Of a DNA stretch of 64,000 bases, positions 38,794-46,983 are shown in pieces. A program made the position numbers and the translations under genes. Position 1 is the stretch's first letter, and the number at the start of each line of letters is the position of its first letter. The notes under the pieces were generated by a model. The model was not told where the DNA came from, made no database searches, and saw only the letters and a list, made by a program, of their open reading frames with translations. The stretch comes from Marinilabilia rubra (GTDB taxonomy: Bacteria > Bacteroidota > Bacteroidia > Bacteroidales > Marinilabiliaceae), in assembly GCF_003121985.1 (NCBI RefSeq), contig NZ_QEWP01000005.1, positions 1-64,000 of the forward strand, given 5' to 3'.

Positions 38794-40845
38794 ATGGGTG
38801 ATTTATCCGACAACAAGAAGGACATCTTAAAGCAAAAGGCGCTGCAACTGCTCCACAATAAAGAGAGCTTACCGGGTGACATCTACAACAGTAACCTGGA
38901 AGAACTGGTCGAAAACCTTCAGGTGTATCAGTTTGAACTGGAAATGCAAAACGAGGAATTAAAGCGTGTTCAGGACGATCTGACCATCAACAAAGAGAAG
39001 TTTCAAACCATCTTTGAACTGGCACCGGTTGGTTATTGCATGCTCAATATGGAAGGAACAATTATTCAATGCAACAACAAATTCCGCAGTCACTTCAACA
39101 TTCCTAAAAATAATTTAAACAACAGGAAACTAAGGGAATTGGTAGAGCCTTCCAGTCAGGATGACTTTTATTTCCATCTTAAAGTTTTAAAAGAGAGAAA
39201 GGAAAAAAGCAATGCATTCCTGGGCTTTAAAGGAAAAACCGGCACCATACATATTAAAATAAATTCCAGAGTCATTTACCTAAACTCTGAAACCAGGGAG
39301 AAGGTAATACTATGTGCCCTCAATGATATTTCAGACGAAGTAAAGTATTATCACAAACTTAAAGACAGTGAGGAGAGATTTCGCTCTCTGGTCGACTCCA
39401 TGAACGATGTCATCTTTACTATAGATCAGGACCTGAGGCACTCCAGTGTCCATGGGAAATGGGTTGCAGAGGCTGGGAGAAAAGAAGCAGACTTTCTGGG
39501 TAAAAGAGCTACAGAAATTTTGGGCGAAGAGGCAGGTGAATTCCATGAAAAGCATTTCAGGGAAGCCCTCGCCGGCAAGCCGGTGGTTTATGAATGGACC
39601 GCCGGAGAAGGAACCGGTCAGCAACATTTTCAAACTTCTTTATCCCCCATTTACAATGAAGAGGGCCATGTTAAAGAGATCGTTGGTGTTGGAAGAAACA
39701 TCACGCCTGCCAAGAAAAGTAATTTTGATCTTCAGGAGAGGATGAAAGAGCAAAAGTGTTTGTACAAGATTTCTAAAACACTTCACCAGCAAAATCATCC
39801 AACTGATGATATTCTGCACCAATGTGTAAGAATCATTCCTGAGGGATTTCAGTTTCCTGAAAAAGCCAGAGCCTGCATAAAGACCAGTGAAAGAAATTAT
39901 TTTAGCCACGAAGCATTTAATATTGACGAAGATATATGTTTAAAAAGTCAGCCAGCGTTCTCTGGTGGCACCTTAGCACAAATTATAATAAAATACAGTG
40001 ACCAGGACAGTGGTGATTTAACAAGGTTGTCCTCCTCATTTCTTGAAGAAGAACAACAATTGATAGATGTTATCGCCAGAAACCTGGTTCAAGCCCTGAA
40101 GAACCAGCAAACCAAAGATGAACTGGACCGTAAGAATAACATGCTGAGTCAACTAAATGCCGAAAAAGACCGGCTCCTGTCTGTTATAGCGCATGACTTA
40201 AGAAGCCCCTTTTCTTCCATCCTCGGGCTCATCGGCCTGATGCATGAACGATTTGACAGAATGCAACCCGAATACATAAAAGAACTGCTCGGGGCCTTAA
40301 ATAAGTCAACCAACTCCTTTTACACGTTGTTGGAAAACCTGCTTGAATGGTCAAGAATTCAAAGAGGCCAGAAAGAGATAAAACCCACCCCTCACCTGGT
40401 CTCTGAGATTGTTAATCAGGCCATAGAAGCTCATCAGAATATAATAGACAACAAAAACATTAAATTGAATCTTAACTTCGATAACAACTTAAGAGTTTTG
40501 GGGGATCAAACTTCCCTGATATCTGTTTTCAATAATTTATTGAGTAATGCTATAAAGTTTTCTGAAAAAGGAGGTGAAATCTCCATCCTTGCAAAACCTC
40601 AACAACCAGACAACATCATCTTTTCAGTCTGTGATCAGGGCATAGGCCTCAGTAAAGACATGCAGCAAAAACTCTTTAAAGTTGATGCCGATGTAAAGCG
40701 CCCCGGAACAGACAATGAACCCAGCACAGGGCTGGGACTTCTCATCAGCAAGGAACTTGTGGAAATGAATGGTGGGGAAATATGGGTGGAAAGTGAGGAG
40801 GATAAAGGAAGTTGCTTTTTCTTTACCATCGCCAGGAGCAATTAA
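38794..40845 (+). CDS. PAS-containing hybrid-free sensor histidine kinase
   Basis: A 683-aa soluble histidine kinase. An open frame extends 58 codons upstream into the preceding gene, but that stretch ([15 protein letters not shown]) has no domain character, so I take the ATG at 38794. Order of domains: an N-terminal helical region with VENLQVYQFELEMQNEEL (~33-55), PAS 1 (~70-175), PAS 2 (~190-310) and a GAF-like region (~320-440). Next comes HisKA with the phospho-accepting His467 in VIAHDLRSP, then the ATPase domain with N-box FNNLLSNAIKF, G1 DQGIG and G2 GLGLLIS. No transmembrane segment or receiver domain is present, so it probably senses a cytoplasmic signal or input from the CheB-CheR-PAS protein and needs a separate response regulator, which is not in this window. 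Confidence 0.9.
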   Translation: MGDLSDNKKDILKQKALQLLHNKESLPGDIYNSNLEELVENLQVYQFELEMQNEELKRVQDDLTINKEKFQTIFELAPVGYCMLNMEGTIIQCNNKFRSHFNIPKNNLNNRKLRELVEPSSQDDFYFHLKVLKERKEKSNAFLGFKGKTGTIHIKINSRVIYLNSETREKVILCALNDISDEVKYYHKLKDSEERFRSLVDSMNDVIFTIDQDLRHSSVHGKWVAEAGRKEADFLGKRATEILGEEAGEFHEKHFREALAGKPVVYEWTAGEGTGQQHFQTSLSPIYNEEGHVKEIVGVGRNITPAKKSNFDLQERMKEQKCLYKISKTLHQQNHPTDDILHQCVRIIPEGFQFPEKARACIKTSERNYFSHEAFNIDEDICLKSQPAFSGGTLAQIIIKYSDQDSGDLTRLSSSFLEEEQQLIDVIARNLVQALKNQQTKDELDRKNNMLSQLNAEKDRLLSVIAHDLRSPFSSILGLIGLMHERFDRMQPEYIKELLGALNKSTNSFYTLLENLLEWSRIQRGQKEIKPTPHLVSEIVNQAIEAHQNIIDNKNIKLNLNFDNNLRVLGDQTSLISVFNNLLSNAIKFSEKGGEISILAKPQQPDNIIFSVCDQGIGLSKDMQQKLFKVDADVKRPGTDNEPSTGLGLLISKELVEMNGGEIWVESEEDKGSCFFFTIARSN

Positions 40846-41330
40846 TTGAAATAAAAACCTCCAAACCATTTATTTTGGATCAGAATCTTAATGAATACAG
40901 ACGGTGGCTCGATCAACTCCTCGACAAAGGACAAACCGTTCAGGTTCCGGTGCATGGCATGAGTATGTTTCCCATTCTTATGCCCCGGGACACGGTGCAA
41001 ATCAGGAGGATAAAGTGGGAGAATCTTAATCCCGGTCAGGTTCTGGTTTTTGAATGTGAAGGAAAGTGGATCGCACACCGCCTTATCGCTGTAAATCAAC
41101 AGGAAAAATCATTGCTCACCAGAGGTGATGGACTGCCCGCGCCGGATAAACCAATAATGGCAGAAAAAGTAAAGGGGGTTATTGTAAAAATAATAAAAAC
41201 CAGATCTCCATTTGCATGGACCATCAATACTTCATTTGACCGTTTCATGGTCTTTGCAGGTCCTCTGTCGGGGAAAGTTTTCTGGTTTCTGGGCCGCGTT
41301 GTGAGTTGGGGGTTGAGGGTTTGGAATTGA
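40812..41330 (+). CDS. S24/S26-type (S26B-like) peptidase-like protein
   Basis: A 172-aa frame opens at TTG 40812, inside the end of the kinase gene. Other possible starts are ATT 40845, which has AGGAG at 40835-40839 before it, or TTG 40875. No ATG precedes the domain. The core HGMSMFPIL carries the expected nucleophilic Ser, followed by DTVQIRR, GQVLVFE and AHRLI. The His in HRLI takes the place of the bacterial catalytic Lys, as in SipW/Sec11-type signal peptidases. TRGDGLPAPD supplies the conserved acidic residue. The C-terminal ~35 residues are hydrophobic and aromatic and may attach it to the membrane. Proteins of this kind are found both as accessory signal peptidases and in peptide natural-product clusters with PqqD and ABC exporters. 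Here an exporter gene follows 1.1 kb downstream. Function not proven. Confidence 0.7.
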   Translation: MLFLYHRQEQLIEIKTSKPFILDQNLNEYRRWLDQLLDKGQTVQVPVHGMSMFPILMPRDTVQIRRIKWENLNPGQVLVFECEGKWIAHRLIAVNQQEKSLLTRGDGLPAPDKPIMAEKVKGVIVKIIKTRSPFAWTINTSFDRFMVFAGPLSGKVFWFLGRVVSWGLRVWN

Positions 41331-41383
41331 ATGTTTTGAGAATAACTTGCAATATGCTTATCTTTGTTTAAAACATTAGCGCC

Positions 41384-41617
41384 ATGGGAATCAAAAAAGA
41401 CAAATTGAATTTAATTGAATGGATCTCTAAAATAGAAGATTTTTCGATTATTTACCAGATTAAAAAGATCAAAGATAGTTCGGCTCAAAGCTTTAAACAA
41501 TCAGACAATTTAAGTAAAGGCGAAAAAGACTCAATACTAAGAGGCCTGAAAGACTTTGAGAATAAAAACACGCATTCTCATACCAAAGCCCGCAAGATCT
41601 ATGAGAAATACTTATAG
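41384..41617 (+). CDS. Antitoxin-like small protein of a ParE-type pair
   Basis: This 77-aa acidic/basic helical protein (LNLIEWISKIEDFSIIYQIK) resembles the short antitoxins that precede ParE/RelE toxins in Bacteroidota, in which a fragment like 'LIEWI..L.D..IL..I' is usual. There is no recognisable DNA-binding domain in the short sequence. The downstream toxin-like gene starts inside its last codons (overlap 41601-41617), the usual arrangement of type II toxin-antitoxin pairs. The toxin frame is broken, so the antitoxin may be an orphan. Confidence 0.6.
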   Translation: MGIKKDKLNLIEWISKIEDFSIIYQIKKIKDSSAQSFKQSDNLSKGEKDSILRGLKDFENKNTHSHTKARKIYEKYL

Positions 41618-41905
41618 AATTATTTGGTCTGATGAAGCCCTTAAAAATTTAAAGAATATAATTGAATATCTTGAACGTTATTGGAGTGAAAAGGAAATAG
41701 AGAATTTCGCCCAATTACTTGATAAACATCTAGATCTACTTCAAGAGAATCCCCTTCTGTTTCCTAAAGATCCCAAATATTTCAACTAAGAAAAGCTGTC
41801 ATCTCTAAACAAACCTCCATCTATTATCGTATTTCTCAAAATCAAATACAAATCATTTCTTTATTCGATAATCGCCAAAATCCTGAGAAATTAATGGCTA
41901 CATAG
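41601..41905 (+). pseudogene. ParE/RelE-family toxin, frameshifted
   Basis: The frame from ATG 41601 reads RNTYRIIWSDEALKNLKNI...YLERYWSEKEIENF and stops at 41787-41789 after FPKDPKYFN. In another frame, from 41786, the expected C-terminal half of a ParE-like toxin follows: LRKAVISKQTSIYYRIS, then IISLFDNRQNPEKL, to a stop at 41903-41905. One missing base near 41784-41788 explains both. Together the parts give a full-length toxin of about 100 aa. No slippery sequence is evident, so loss of function by deletion (or a sequence error) is more likely than programmed frameshifting. A MITE terminus-like sequence begins right after the reconstructed stop. Confidence 0.75.
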
Positions 41906-41924
41906 AGTGCGCTGAAAAACGCAT
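41906..41924 (+). repeat. Solitary MITE terminus-like sequence
   Basis: AGTGCGCTGAAAAACGC closely resembles the left end of the 235-bp element (AGGGAGCGCTGAAAAACGCC) that starts 115 bp further on. It may be a remnant of another copy. Confidence 0.5.
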
Positions 41925-41989
41925 ATATCACCCTGAAAATCTCAATAACTCTATACTTAAACAAACACTGGTGTCCGGTTAAAATACTA

Positions 41990-42015
41990 AGATTGCTTCG
42001 GTTAAGAAGCAATCT
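41990..42015. repeat. Perfect 10-bp inverted repeat
   Basis: AGATTGCTTC and GAAGCAATCT flank a 6-nt centre, immediately before the 235-bp element. No T run follows, so it is not a standard terminator. Confidence 0.6.
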
Positions 42016-42019
42016 AAAT

Positions 42020-42254
42020 AGGGAGCGCTGAAAAACGCCTACTTTATTAGCGTTTAAAACTTTAAATCATATCAACAAACTCCTAAGTGCAAGGTTATTC
42101 CACATCAAACTCGGATTTCTTTGCACTTAATCATAAAAAAACAGCTAATCAAAAGAACAAAATTTACTGCACCGCCCGAATCTCGAAGTATTTCAATACT
42201 CCTTCGATTGGGCGGCTTGTAAATTTTGCCCTTTTGACTTTTTCAGCAGCCCCT
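42020..42254 (+). mobile_element. 235-bp MITE-like element, copy 1
   Basis: The ends AGGGAGCGCTGAAAAA and, read inward from the right, AGGGGCTGCTGAAAAA are imperfect terminal inverted repeats. AAAT flanks both sides as a possible target duplication. Inside, TCAAAAG..CAAAATTTAC..CCGCCC pairs with its complement to form a hairpin of about 130 nt. An almost identical copy of the same length lies inverted at 51632-51866. It codes for no transposase; the short frames in it are chance. Confidence 0.8.
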
Positions 42255-42405
42255 AAATACACACACGCTACTTTTAACTTAAGCCGTCACCAGCTCTTAT
42301 TTCAAAGGTTTAGAGTATCAACACAATGTTGAAATTCTCGTCCAGGTCCTATCCTAATGGGCAGGGACAAATTTTGGTTCTCACTCTAAACTCTCAAAAA
42401 TGTTT

Positions 42406-42413
42406 TATATTTG
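42406..42413 (+). promoter_or_regulatory. Candidate -7 box (TATATTTG) for the ABC exporter
   Basis: Exact TAnnTTTG match about 25 nt upstream of the earliest possible start of the ABC transporter frame. A -33 element is not clear. Confidence 0.45.
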
Positions 42414-42437
42414 AACAGCCCTTTGCCTGGCTGAGCT

Positions 42438-44258
42438 ATAACACTAAAACCAACAACTATCAGAAACTATCGCCAAATACTAACCATTTTACGTTATATC
42501 TGGTCGAGTTCTCCGGGCTGGACAATTCTAAATGCAGCGCTAATCCTGATAAGAGGGGTACTCCCATTATTTCTGCTTTACCTTGTTAAATTACTTGTTG
42601 ACGAAATCCAGACAGTGGCTACAGGCCCCAACGGAGAGGATGCATTTAACCGGCTTTTGGGACTATTAATCATTGCAGCTGTTGTTTTTCTGGCCAATGC
42701 TCTCTCAGCCTCTTTGGGAACATTGGTTCGTGAGCGTCAGTCATTCCTGATTTCTGACTACTTTGATAATCTCATCCACAACAAAACCACCAACATAGAA
42801 TACGGCTACTTTGAACATCCAAAGTATCAAAACGTCTTTTTCCGGGCTTTAAATGAAGCCTCTTTCCGGCCTTCACGAATCTTCTATGGCATCGTTGGAC
42901 TTTTACAGAACCTTATTACCCTGATTGTAATGGGCGGTATCCTGTTAATGGTACACTGGTCAATATCCATAGTGCTTTTGGTTGTCACACTGCCGGTTAC
43001 TGCAATCCGTCTTCGATACGCCCGGTCACTTTTCAGTTTCAAACGAAAGAATACCAACCGTGAAAGAAAAGTCAACTATTACAATCGACTGCTCACCTCC
43101 CGGGAATTTGCAAAAGAGCTAAGGACTTTTGAGCTGGGCAGCCTCTTTCGTCAGCGTTATCATGAAATAAAAGATGATTGGCGGCAAAGCCAGTTTAGAA
43201 TGTTAAGGAGTAAGACTCTCCGTGAAGTAGCAGTGCAGGTTCTGGCTGCCATTGCAGTCTTCTCAGTGTATGGATTAATCGCCTTCAGAGCATTTCAAGG
43301 TCAATTATCGATTGGAGACGTGGTTCTTTATTTTATGGCCCTTCAGCGCGGATATGCATACCTTCAGGAATTTCTGGGAAGGATATCCGGCTTGTATGAA
43401 GACTCACTTTTCCTGAACAACCTCTTTGAATTCTTACACCTTCCGGAAGCTCAACCCACCCTTGAAGAAAATGAAAAGGTGCCTTTTCCGGCGCGCATGA
43501 AGCAGGGAATCAGATTAGACAATGTAGGGTTTCATTATCCATCCAACGACCGGTGGATTCTACGCAATGTTTCGTTTCAGATAAATGCTGGTGAAACCGT
43601 TGCGCTTGTAGGGGCTAACGGCACCGGGAAAACCACTTTGGTAAAACTTATTTGCGGGCTTTACAAACCCAATGAAGGAAAAATATATGTTGATAAACAT
43701 CCTATCGACCATCTTAAATGGAAATCCAGGGTCGACAACATCAGCGTCATCTATCAGGATTTCATGCTTTACAATGTTACTGCTAAAGAAAATATTTGGT
43801 TTGGCAATGTCCGTCAGCAGCTTTCAGAGAAAAACATCAAAGACGCTGCTAACCAGGCCGGAATCAATGAGGTAATTGAAGAATTTGAGAACGGATACAA
43901 TACAACATTAGGCACTCTGTTTGACGACAGCGAGCAGCTAAGTCCCGGACAATGGCAAAGATTAGCCCTGGCCAGATCATTTTTCAACCAGTCGCAGGTT
44001 GTTTTGCTGGATGAACCCACAAGCTCACTGGATGCTTTTTCTGAAGCAAAACTATTAAACTACATTAAAGGCATTACAGAAAACAGGACTGCCCTCATCA
44101 TCAGCCACCGACTATCAACCATCAAAATGGCAGACAGGATCGTGGTTCTTGATGGTGAAAATGTTGTAGAAACCGGACATTACAGAGAGCTTATGAATAT
44201 GAAAGGCCACTTCTATAAGATGGTCCAATCCTTCTCGGAACTTGGGATAATAAGGTAA
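42438..44258 (+). CDS. ABC half-exporter (fused membrane and ATPase domains), start codon unusual
   Basis: A single polypeptide with an N-terminal transmembrane domain and a C-terminal ATPase, dimeric as an exporter. The ATPase has Walker A GANGTGKTTL, Q-loop YQD, signature LSPGQWQ, Walker B VVLLDEPTSSLD and H-loop ISHRLS. The first regular start, GTG 42615, would cut away the first membrane helix. In frame upstream, after a TGA at 42432-42434, the sequence reads ILRYIWSSSPGWTILNAAL and then GVLPLFLLYLVKLLVDEI, the expected first helix of this family. The only starts available there are ATA 42438 or another non-ATG codon, giving up to 606 aa. No protease (C39) domain is present. Substrate unknown; peptide or lipid-like export is typical of the subfamily. 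The nearby S26B-like peptidase may be functionally linked. Confidence 0.82.
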   Translation: MTLKPTTIRNYRQILTILRYIWSSSPGWTILNAALILIRGVLPLFLLYLVKLLVDEIQTVATGPNGEDAFNRLLGLLIIAAVVFLANALSASLGTLVRERQSFLISDYFDNLIHNKTTNIEYGYFEHPKYQNVFFRALNEASFRPSRIFYGIVGLLQNLITLIVMGGILLMVHWSISIVLLVVTLPVTAIRLRYARSLFSFKRKNTNRERKVNYYNRLLTSREFAKELRTFELGSLFRQRYHEIKDDWRQSQFRMLRSKTLREVAVQVLAAIAVFSVYGLIAFRAFQGQLSIGDVVLYFMALQRGYAYLQEFLGRISGLYEDSLFLNNLFEFLHLPEAQPTLEENEKVPFPARMKQGIRLDNVGFHYPSNDRWILRNVSFQINAGETVALVGANGTGKTTLVKLICGLYKPNEGKIYVDKHPIDHLKWKSRVDNISVIYQDFMLYNVTAKENIWFGNVRQQLSEKNIKDAANQAGINEVIEEFENGYNTTLGTLFDDSEQLSPGQWQRLALARSFFNQSQVVLLDEPTSSLDAFSEAKLLNYIKGITENRTALIISHRLSTIKMADRIVVLDGENVVETGHYRELMNMKGHFYKMVQSFSELGIIR

Positions 44259-44607
44259 GTGAGGCAGTTATAAAGGATAGTGAGTATTTTATATATCCCC
44301 AAAAAAAGAAATCATGAAGGGTCAGTTCCCGAGTCCCGGAGGGACGATATGTAGGTAAAAAACATCAGGTAGAACACAAATGAGTGCCGTGGGTACGGAA
44401 TATTTATTTCATCCCTACAGAACTTGATTCCATCAACAACCTAATCTCCACCGACATCATAGCCCTAACGGGCCTCTACCACAGCATAAAAGGCCATCCA
44501 ACATAAAAACACAGAAATAAGAAATCACGTAACAAGTCCCGGATTGAGGTAGTATCGGTAAAAATCTATTGACAAGAAGAATAAATAATAATCTTTATCC
44601 AATCCCA
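44259..44607. other. Intergenic region with a probable dispersed repeat
   Basis: Convergent gap between the exporter and the beta-barrel gene. GTCCCGGAGGGACGATATGT is a local palindrome followed by GGTAAAAAACATCAGGTAGA and later CATCCCTACAGAAC. This resembles the 'CCCG(T)AGGGAC' intergenic repeats common in Bacteroidota. No gene and no clear terminator are seen. Confidence 0.45.
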
Positions 44608-46023
44608 TTACCACTCGTAAAACAGCCCCGTAAAGACACCGAAAGAGTAAGGACGGAAAGTTCCTGGTGCTTCTTTGCTTACATCAGAAAGGAAATAATC
44701 GACCCGTGGTTCCATTCTCAAATGGATTCCTTTAAACACAGGCAACGAAACGGCAACACCTGCATGTGTACTCAACCCCATATCTGCCAATCCCTGAGTC
44801 TGACCAATTCGCTTCTTGTCACCTCCCATTTGTAAATAAGCATTGTTATCAACCAACCAATTGGTGCTAACACCACCTGACAATGAAAGATTTAATTGTG
44901 ACTGCTTCAACAATTGATAACGAATGGTTAATGGAACCTGAACATACCCCAGGTTTTGTTCGAGCAAAGGATTTCCATTTGCTGCAAAATTAGAATTCTG
45001 CAAATCAACCAATTCATTAGAACTGCCCTGAAAACCTGCAGCATCCTGCATCCTTGAAGGTGAGGCATCGGGCGTAACAGCTCCAAGTGAGTTGGATAAA
45101 TTGATTTCTGTAATATCCATACTGCTCTCCAATGAAGGGGAAGCATCGGCAAAACTATACACCCTGTCAGATCTGGAAGTGGCACTCACCTCCTGCCCCA
45201 GCATTGCATACTTCACACCGGTTTCTATCTGCCAGCGGGAATTCAGCTTAACGGCAAGACTTATTCCACCACCGGCTTTGTTAATTCCACTCTCTGAATT
45301 GCCTGAGCCCCCTCCTGATGTTTCCCTAAAGGCATAAGTTGGGGAATATTCACCTCCTAAAACAAACCTGAGAGAAGGCCTTGAGTCATCCACATCACTG
45401 ACAGGTTCATCGGGCTTATTGCCAATTAATTCCACCTTATCACTGTGTCTGTAAGCCAGCTTTCGGGTATCGGGACTTGCCACATGCCAAAGATCAAAAT
45501 TGAACGCATGTGATTTCATGGCTTCAACAGCGACAACAAGATGGTTCTCTTTGTCTTCCGTACCGGTCAATTTGGGATTGAAGGTTTCTGTTGCTGAAGT
45601 ATTTCCTTCAGCAGTCATGGTAGTAAAAGAAGTGTGTTTAGTTTTTTCACCCGAAAAATCAGAAACCACATTCAGATTATTTGTTTTCTGAAGGTCCTGA
45701 TCAATCTCAACTTCCTGCTTTATTTCCTCATCATTCATTTGCCGGGCCATCTTTGGAGTGGTAGCCGATTCATTCGGGGAAATATGTTTCTGTTGTGCCA
45801 TATCTCCACTTGAAAGATCTGAGTCAGGAGAATTGAAAATAAAAAATCCGATCACCAAAAGAACAGATGCTGCAGCACCCACCCACCAATAAAGTGGAAC
45901 AAGGCGTTTTCTCTTTTTATCAAGAAGTCCCTCGATACCCTCCCACACCTTATCGGATGGTGAAATTTCAAGATCTTTAAGATCATTGAACAAAGGGTCT
46001 ATATTTTGATCGGGTATCATCAT
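44608..46023 (-). CDS. Membrane-anchored protein with C-terminal beta-barrel domain, anti-sigma candidate
   Basis: This 471-aa protein begins with a ~43-residue acidic cytoplasmic segment (FNDLKDLEISPSDKVWEGIEGLLDKKRKR). A single transmembrane helix at ~46-64 (WWVGAAASVLLVIGFFIF), a long polar linker and a C-terminal ~250-residue region of alternating beta strands follow (RWQIETGVKYAMLGQEV, YVQVPLTIRYQLL, GIHLRMEPRVDYFLSDV). It ends in the aromatic GLFYEW typical of outer-membrane barrels. The start ATG overlaps the stop of the upstream ECF sigma gene by 4 bp (ATGA), so the two are translationally coupled. The 'x-V-W-x-G-I' segment before the helix is typical of Bacteroidota proteins paired with ECF sigma factors, for which an anti-sigma role is suspected but not proven. 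Confidence 0.75.
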   Translation of the reverse strand: MMIPDQNIDPLFNDLKDLEISPSDKVWEGIEGLLDKKRKRLVPLYWWVGAAASVLLVIGFFIFNSPDSDLSSGDMAQQKHISPNESATTPKMARQMNDEEIKQEVEIDQDLQKTNNLNVVSDFSGEKTKHTSFTTMTAEGNTSATETFNPKLTGTEDKENHLVVAVEAMKSHAFNFDLWHVASPDTRKLAYRHSDKVELIGNKPDEPVSDVDDSRPSLRFVLGGEYSPTYAFRETSGGGSGNSESGINKAGGGISLAVKLNSRWQIETGVKYAMLGQEVSATSRSDRVYSFADASPSLESSMDITEINLSNSLGAVTPDASPSRMQDAAGFQGSSNELVDLQNSNFAANGNPLLEQNLGYVQVPLTIRYQLLKQSQLNLSLSGGVSTNWLVDNNAYLQMGGDKKRIGQTQGLADMGLSTHAGVAVSLPVFKGIHLRMEPRVDYFLSDVSKEAPGTFRPYSFGVFTGLFYEW

Positions 46024-46580
46024 GTTCTTGCAGCCTCCATCTTTTTATTTTCCTTCAACCGATCCTGCAGCCATTTTCTGGCACGGGAAAGATTCGATTT
46101 ACTGGTTCCGGGAGAAATATTCAGTTGTTTGGCAATTTCATCATGGGACAATTCTTCCAATACATATAAATTAAAAACCAGCCTGTATCGTTCAGGGAGT
46201 TGCTGAACCAAAGCTAACAAATCGTGCAACGAAGGTTGCTGAACGGTGAAATTGCTACCCTCATCTTCCTCCTGATCAGGAAATTCATCCGTCAACTCGG
46301 TTTTTAGTTTGTTTTTCCGGAATGACTCAATAATCATATTGACGATAATTCTCCGCATCCATCCCTCAAAAGAACCTTCAAAACGGAACATTCCAATTTT
46401 TTCAAAGACCCTGATAAAACCATCCTGCAAAAAATCTTCAGCTGTCTCCCGGTTTCCGGCATACCGCATACAAACCCCCAGCATTTTGGGCGCAAAAAGC
46501 TCATAAAGTGCCTTTTGAGCACTCCTTTCCCCTTTCTGGCATCCTTTTACAATATTGTTTATTTCATTATTTTCAGACAC
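46020..46580 (-). CDS. ECF-type RNA polymerase sigma factor
   Basis: A 186-aa sigma-70 family protein with region 2 (~25-95, including ETAEDFLQDGFIRVFEKI and FEGWMRRIIVNMIIES) and region 4 (~120-175, PERYRLVFNLYVLEELSHDE followed by IAKQLNISPGTSKSNLSRAR). It lacks regions 1 and 3, as expected of ECF sigma factors. It directs transcription of a small regulon, probably under control of the co-transcribed membrane protein with which it overlaps by 4 bp. Start chosen at ATG 46580. Confidence 0.92.
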   Translation of the reverse strand: MSENNEINNIVKGCQKGERSAQKALYELFAPKMLGVCMRYAGNRETAEDFLQDGFIRVFEKIGMFRFEGSFEGWMRRIIVNMIIESFRKNKLKTELTDEFPDQEEDEGSNFTVQQPSLHDLLALVQQLPERYRLVFNLYVLEELSHDEIAKQLNISPGTSKSNLSRARKWLQDRLKENKKMEAART

Positions 46581-46983
46581 TGAAGAACTATCAAGTTGGT
46601 TTCCTGTAAAAGTAAGCCACTCAACTTAATAATGCAACATGAGGGCCACCGGGGGTTAGGGTAATAATATAACCACTCCCTGCTTTTTATGATTAGATGA
46701 AAGAATATAAAAATGGTTGCGTTGAAAAGGGTAAAAACTTCAAGTAAACCATAAAAATCTGAACTTCAGAACCCGAAAACGGGGAGCAGATAAATTTTGA
46801 CACCCTTATTATGGGGCTGTCCGAAAAGTCCGGGGTTGGTGTCATTCTGAGCTTGTCGAAGAATCTTTTCGTAAAAAACCAGATGTTTCGACTTCGCTCA
46901 ACATGACAAGCTGTAAGTGTATAATAATTCTGGGACAGTTACCCTATTAACTATTGCCTACAACTATCAACTACTAACCTCTT
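46581..46983. other. Intergenic region with dispersed repeats
   Basis: No gene is seen between the sigma factor and smpB. At 46839-46910 TCATTCTGAGCTTGTCGAAG and TTTCGACTTCGCTCAACATG form an imperfect hairpin; the first arm recurs inverted at 35643-35668. GGGGCTGTCCGAAAAGTCCG just before it is another repeat-like word. Confidence 0.5.

Noticed and set aside
42087-42332. Frame in the MITE (also at 51584-51799) beginning MQGYSTSNS
   Set aside because: The same frame appears in both copies only because the elements are near-identical; the DNA is mostly hairpin and carries no transposase motif.
42326-42589. 87-codon frame before the ABC exporter
   Set aside because: It overlaps, in another frame, the sequence that clearly encodes the exporter's first membrane helix.
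46839-46910. Possible terminator or small RNA in the sigma-smpB gap
   Set aside because: The sequence is a copy of a common intergenic repeat also found at 35643-35668, so a specific function is not supported.
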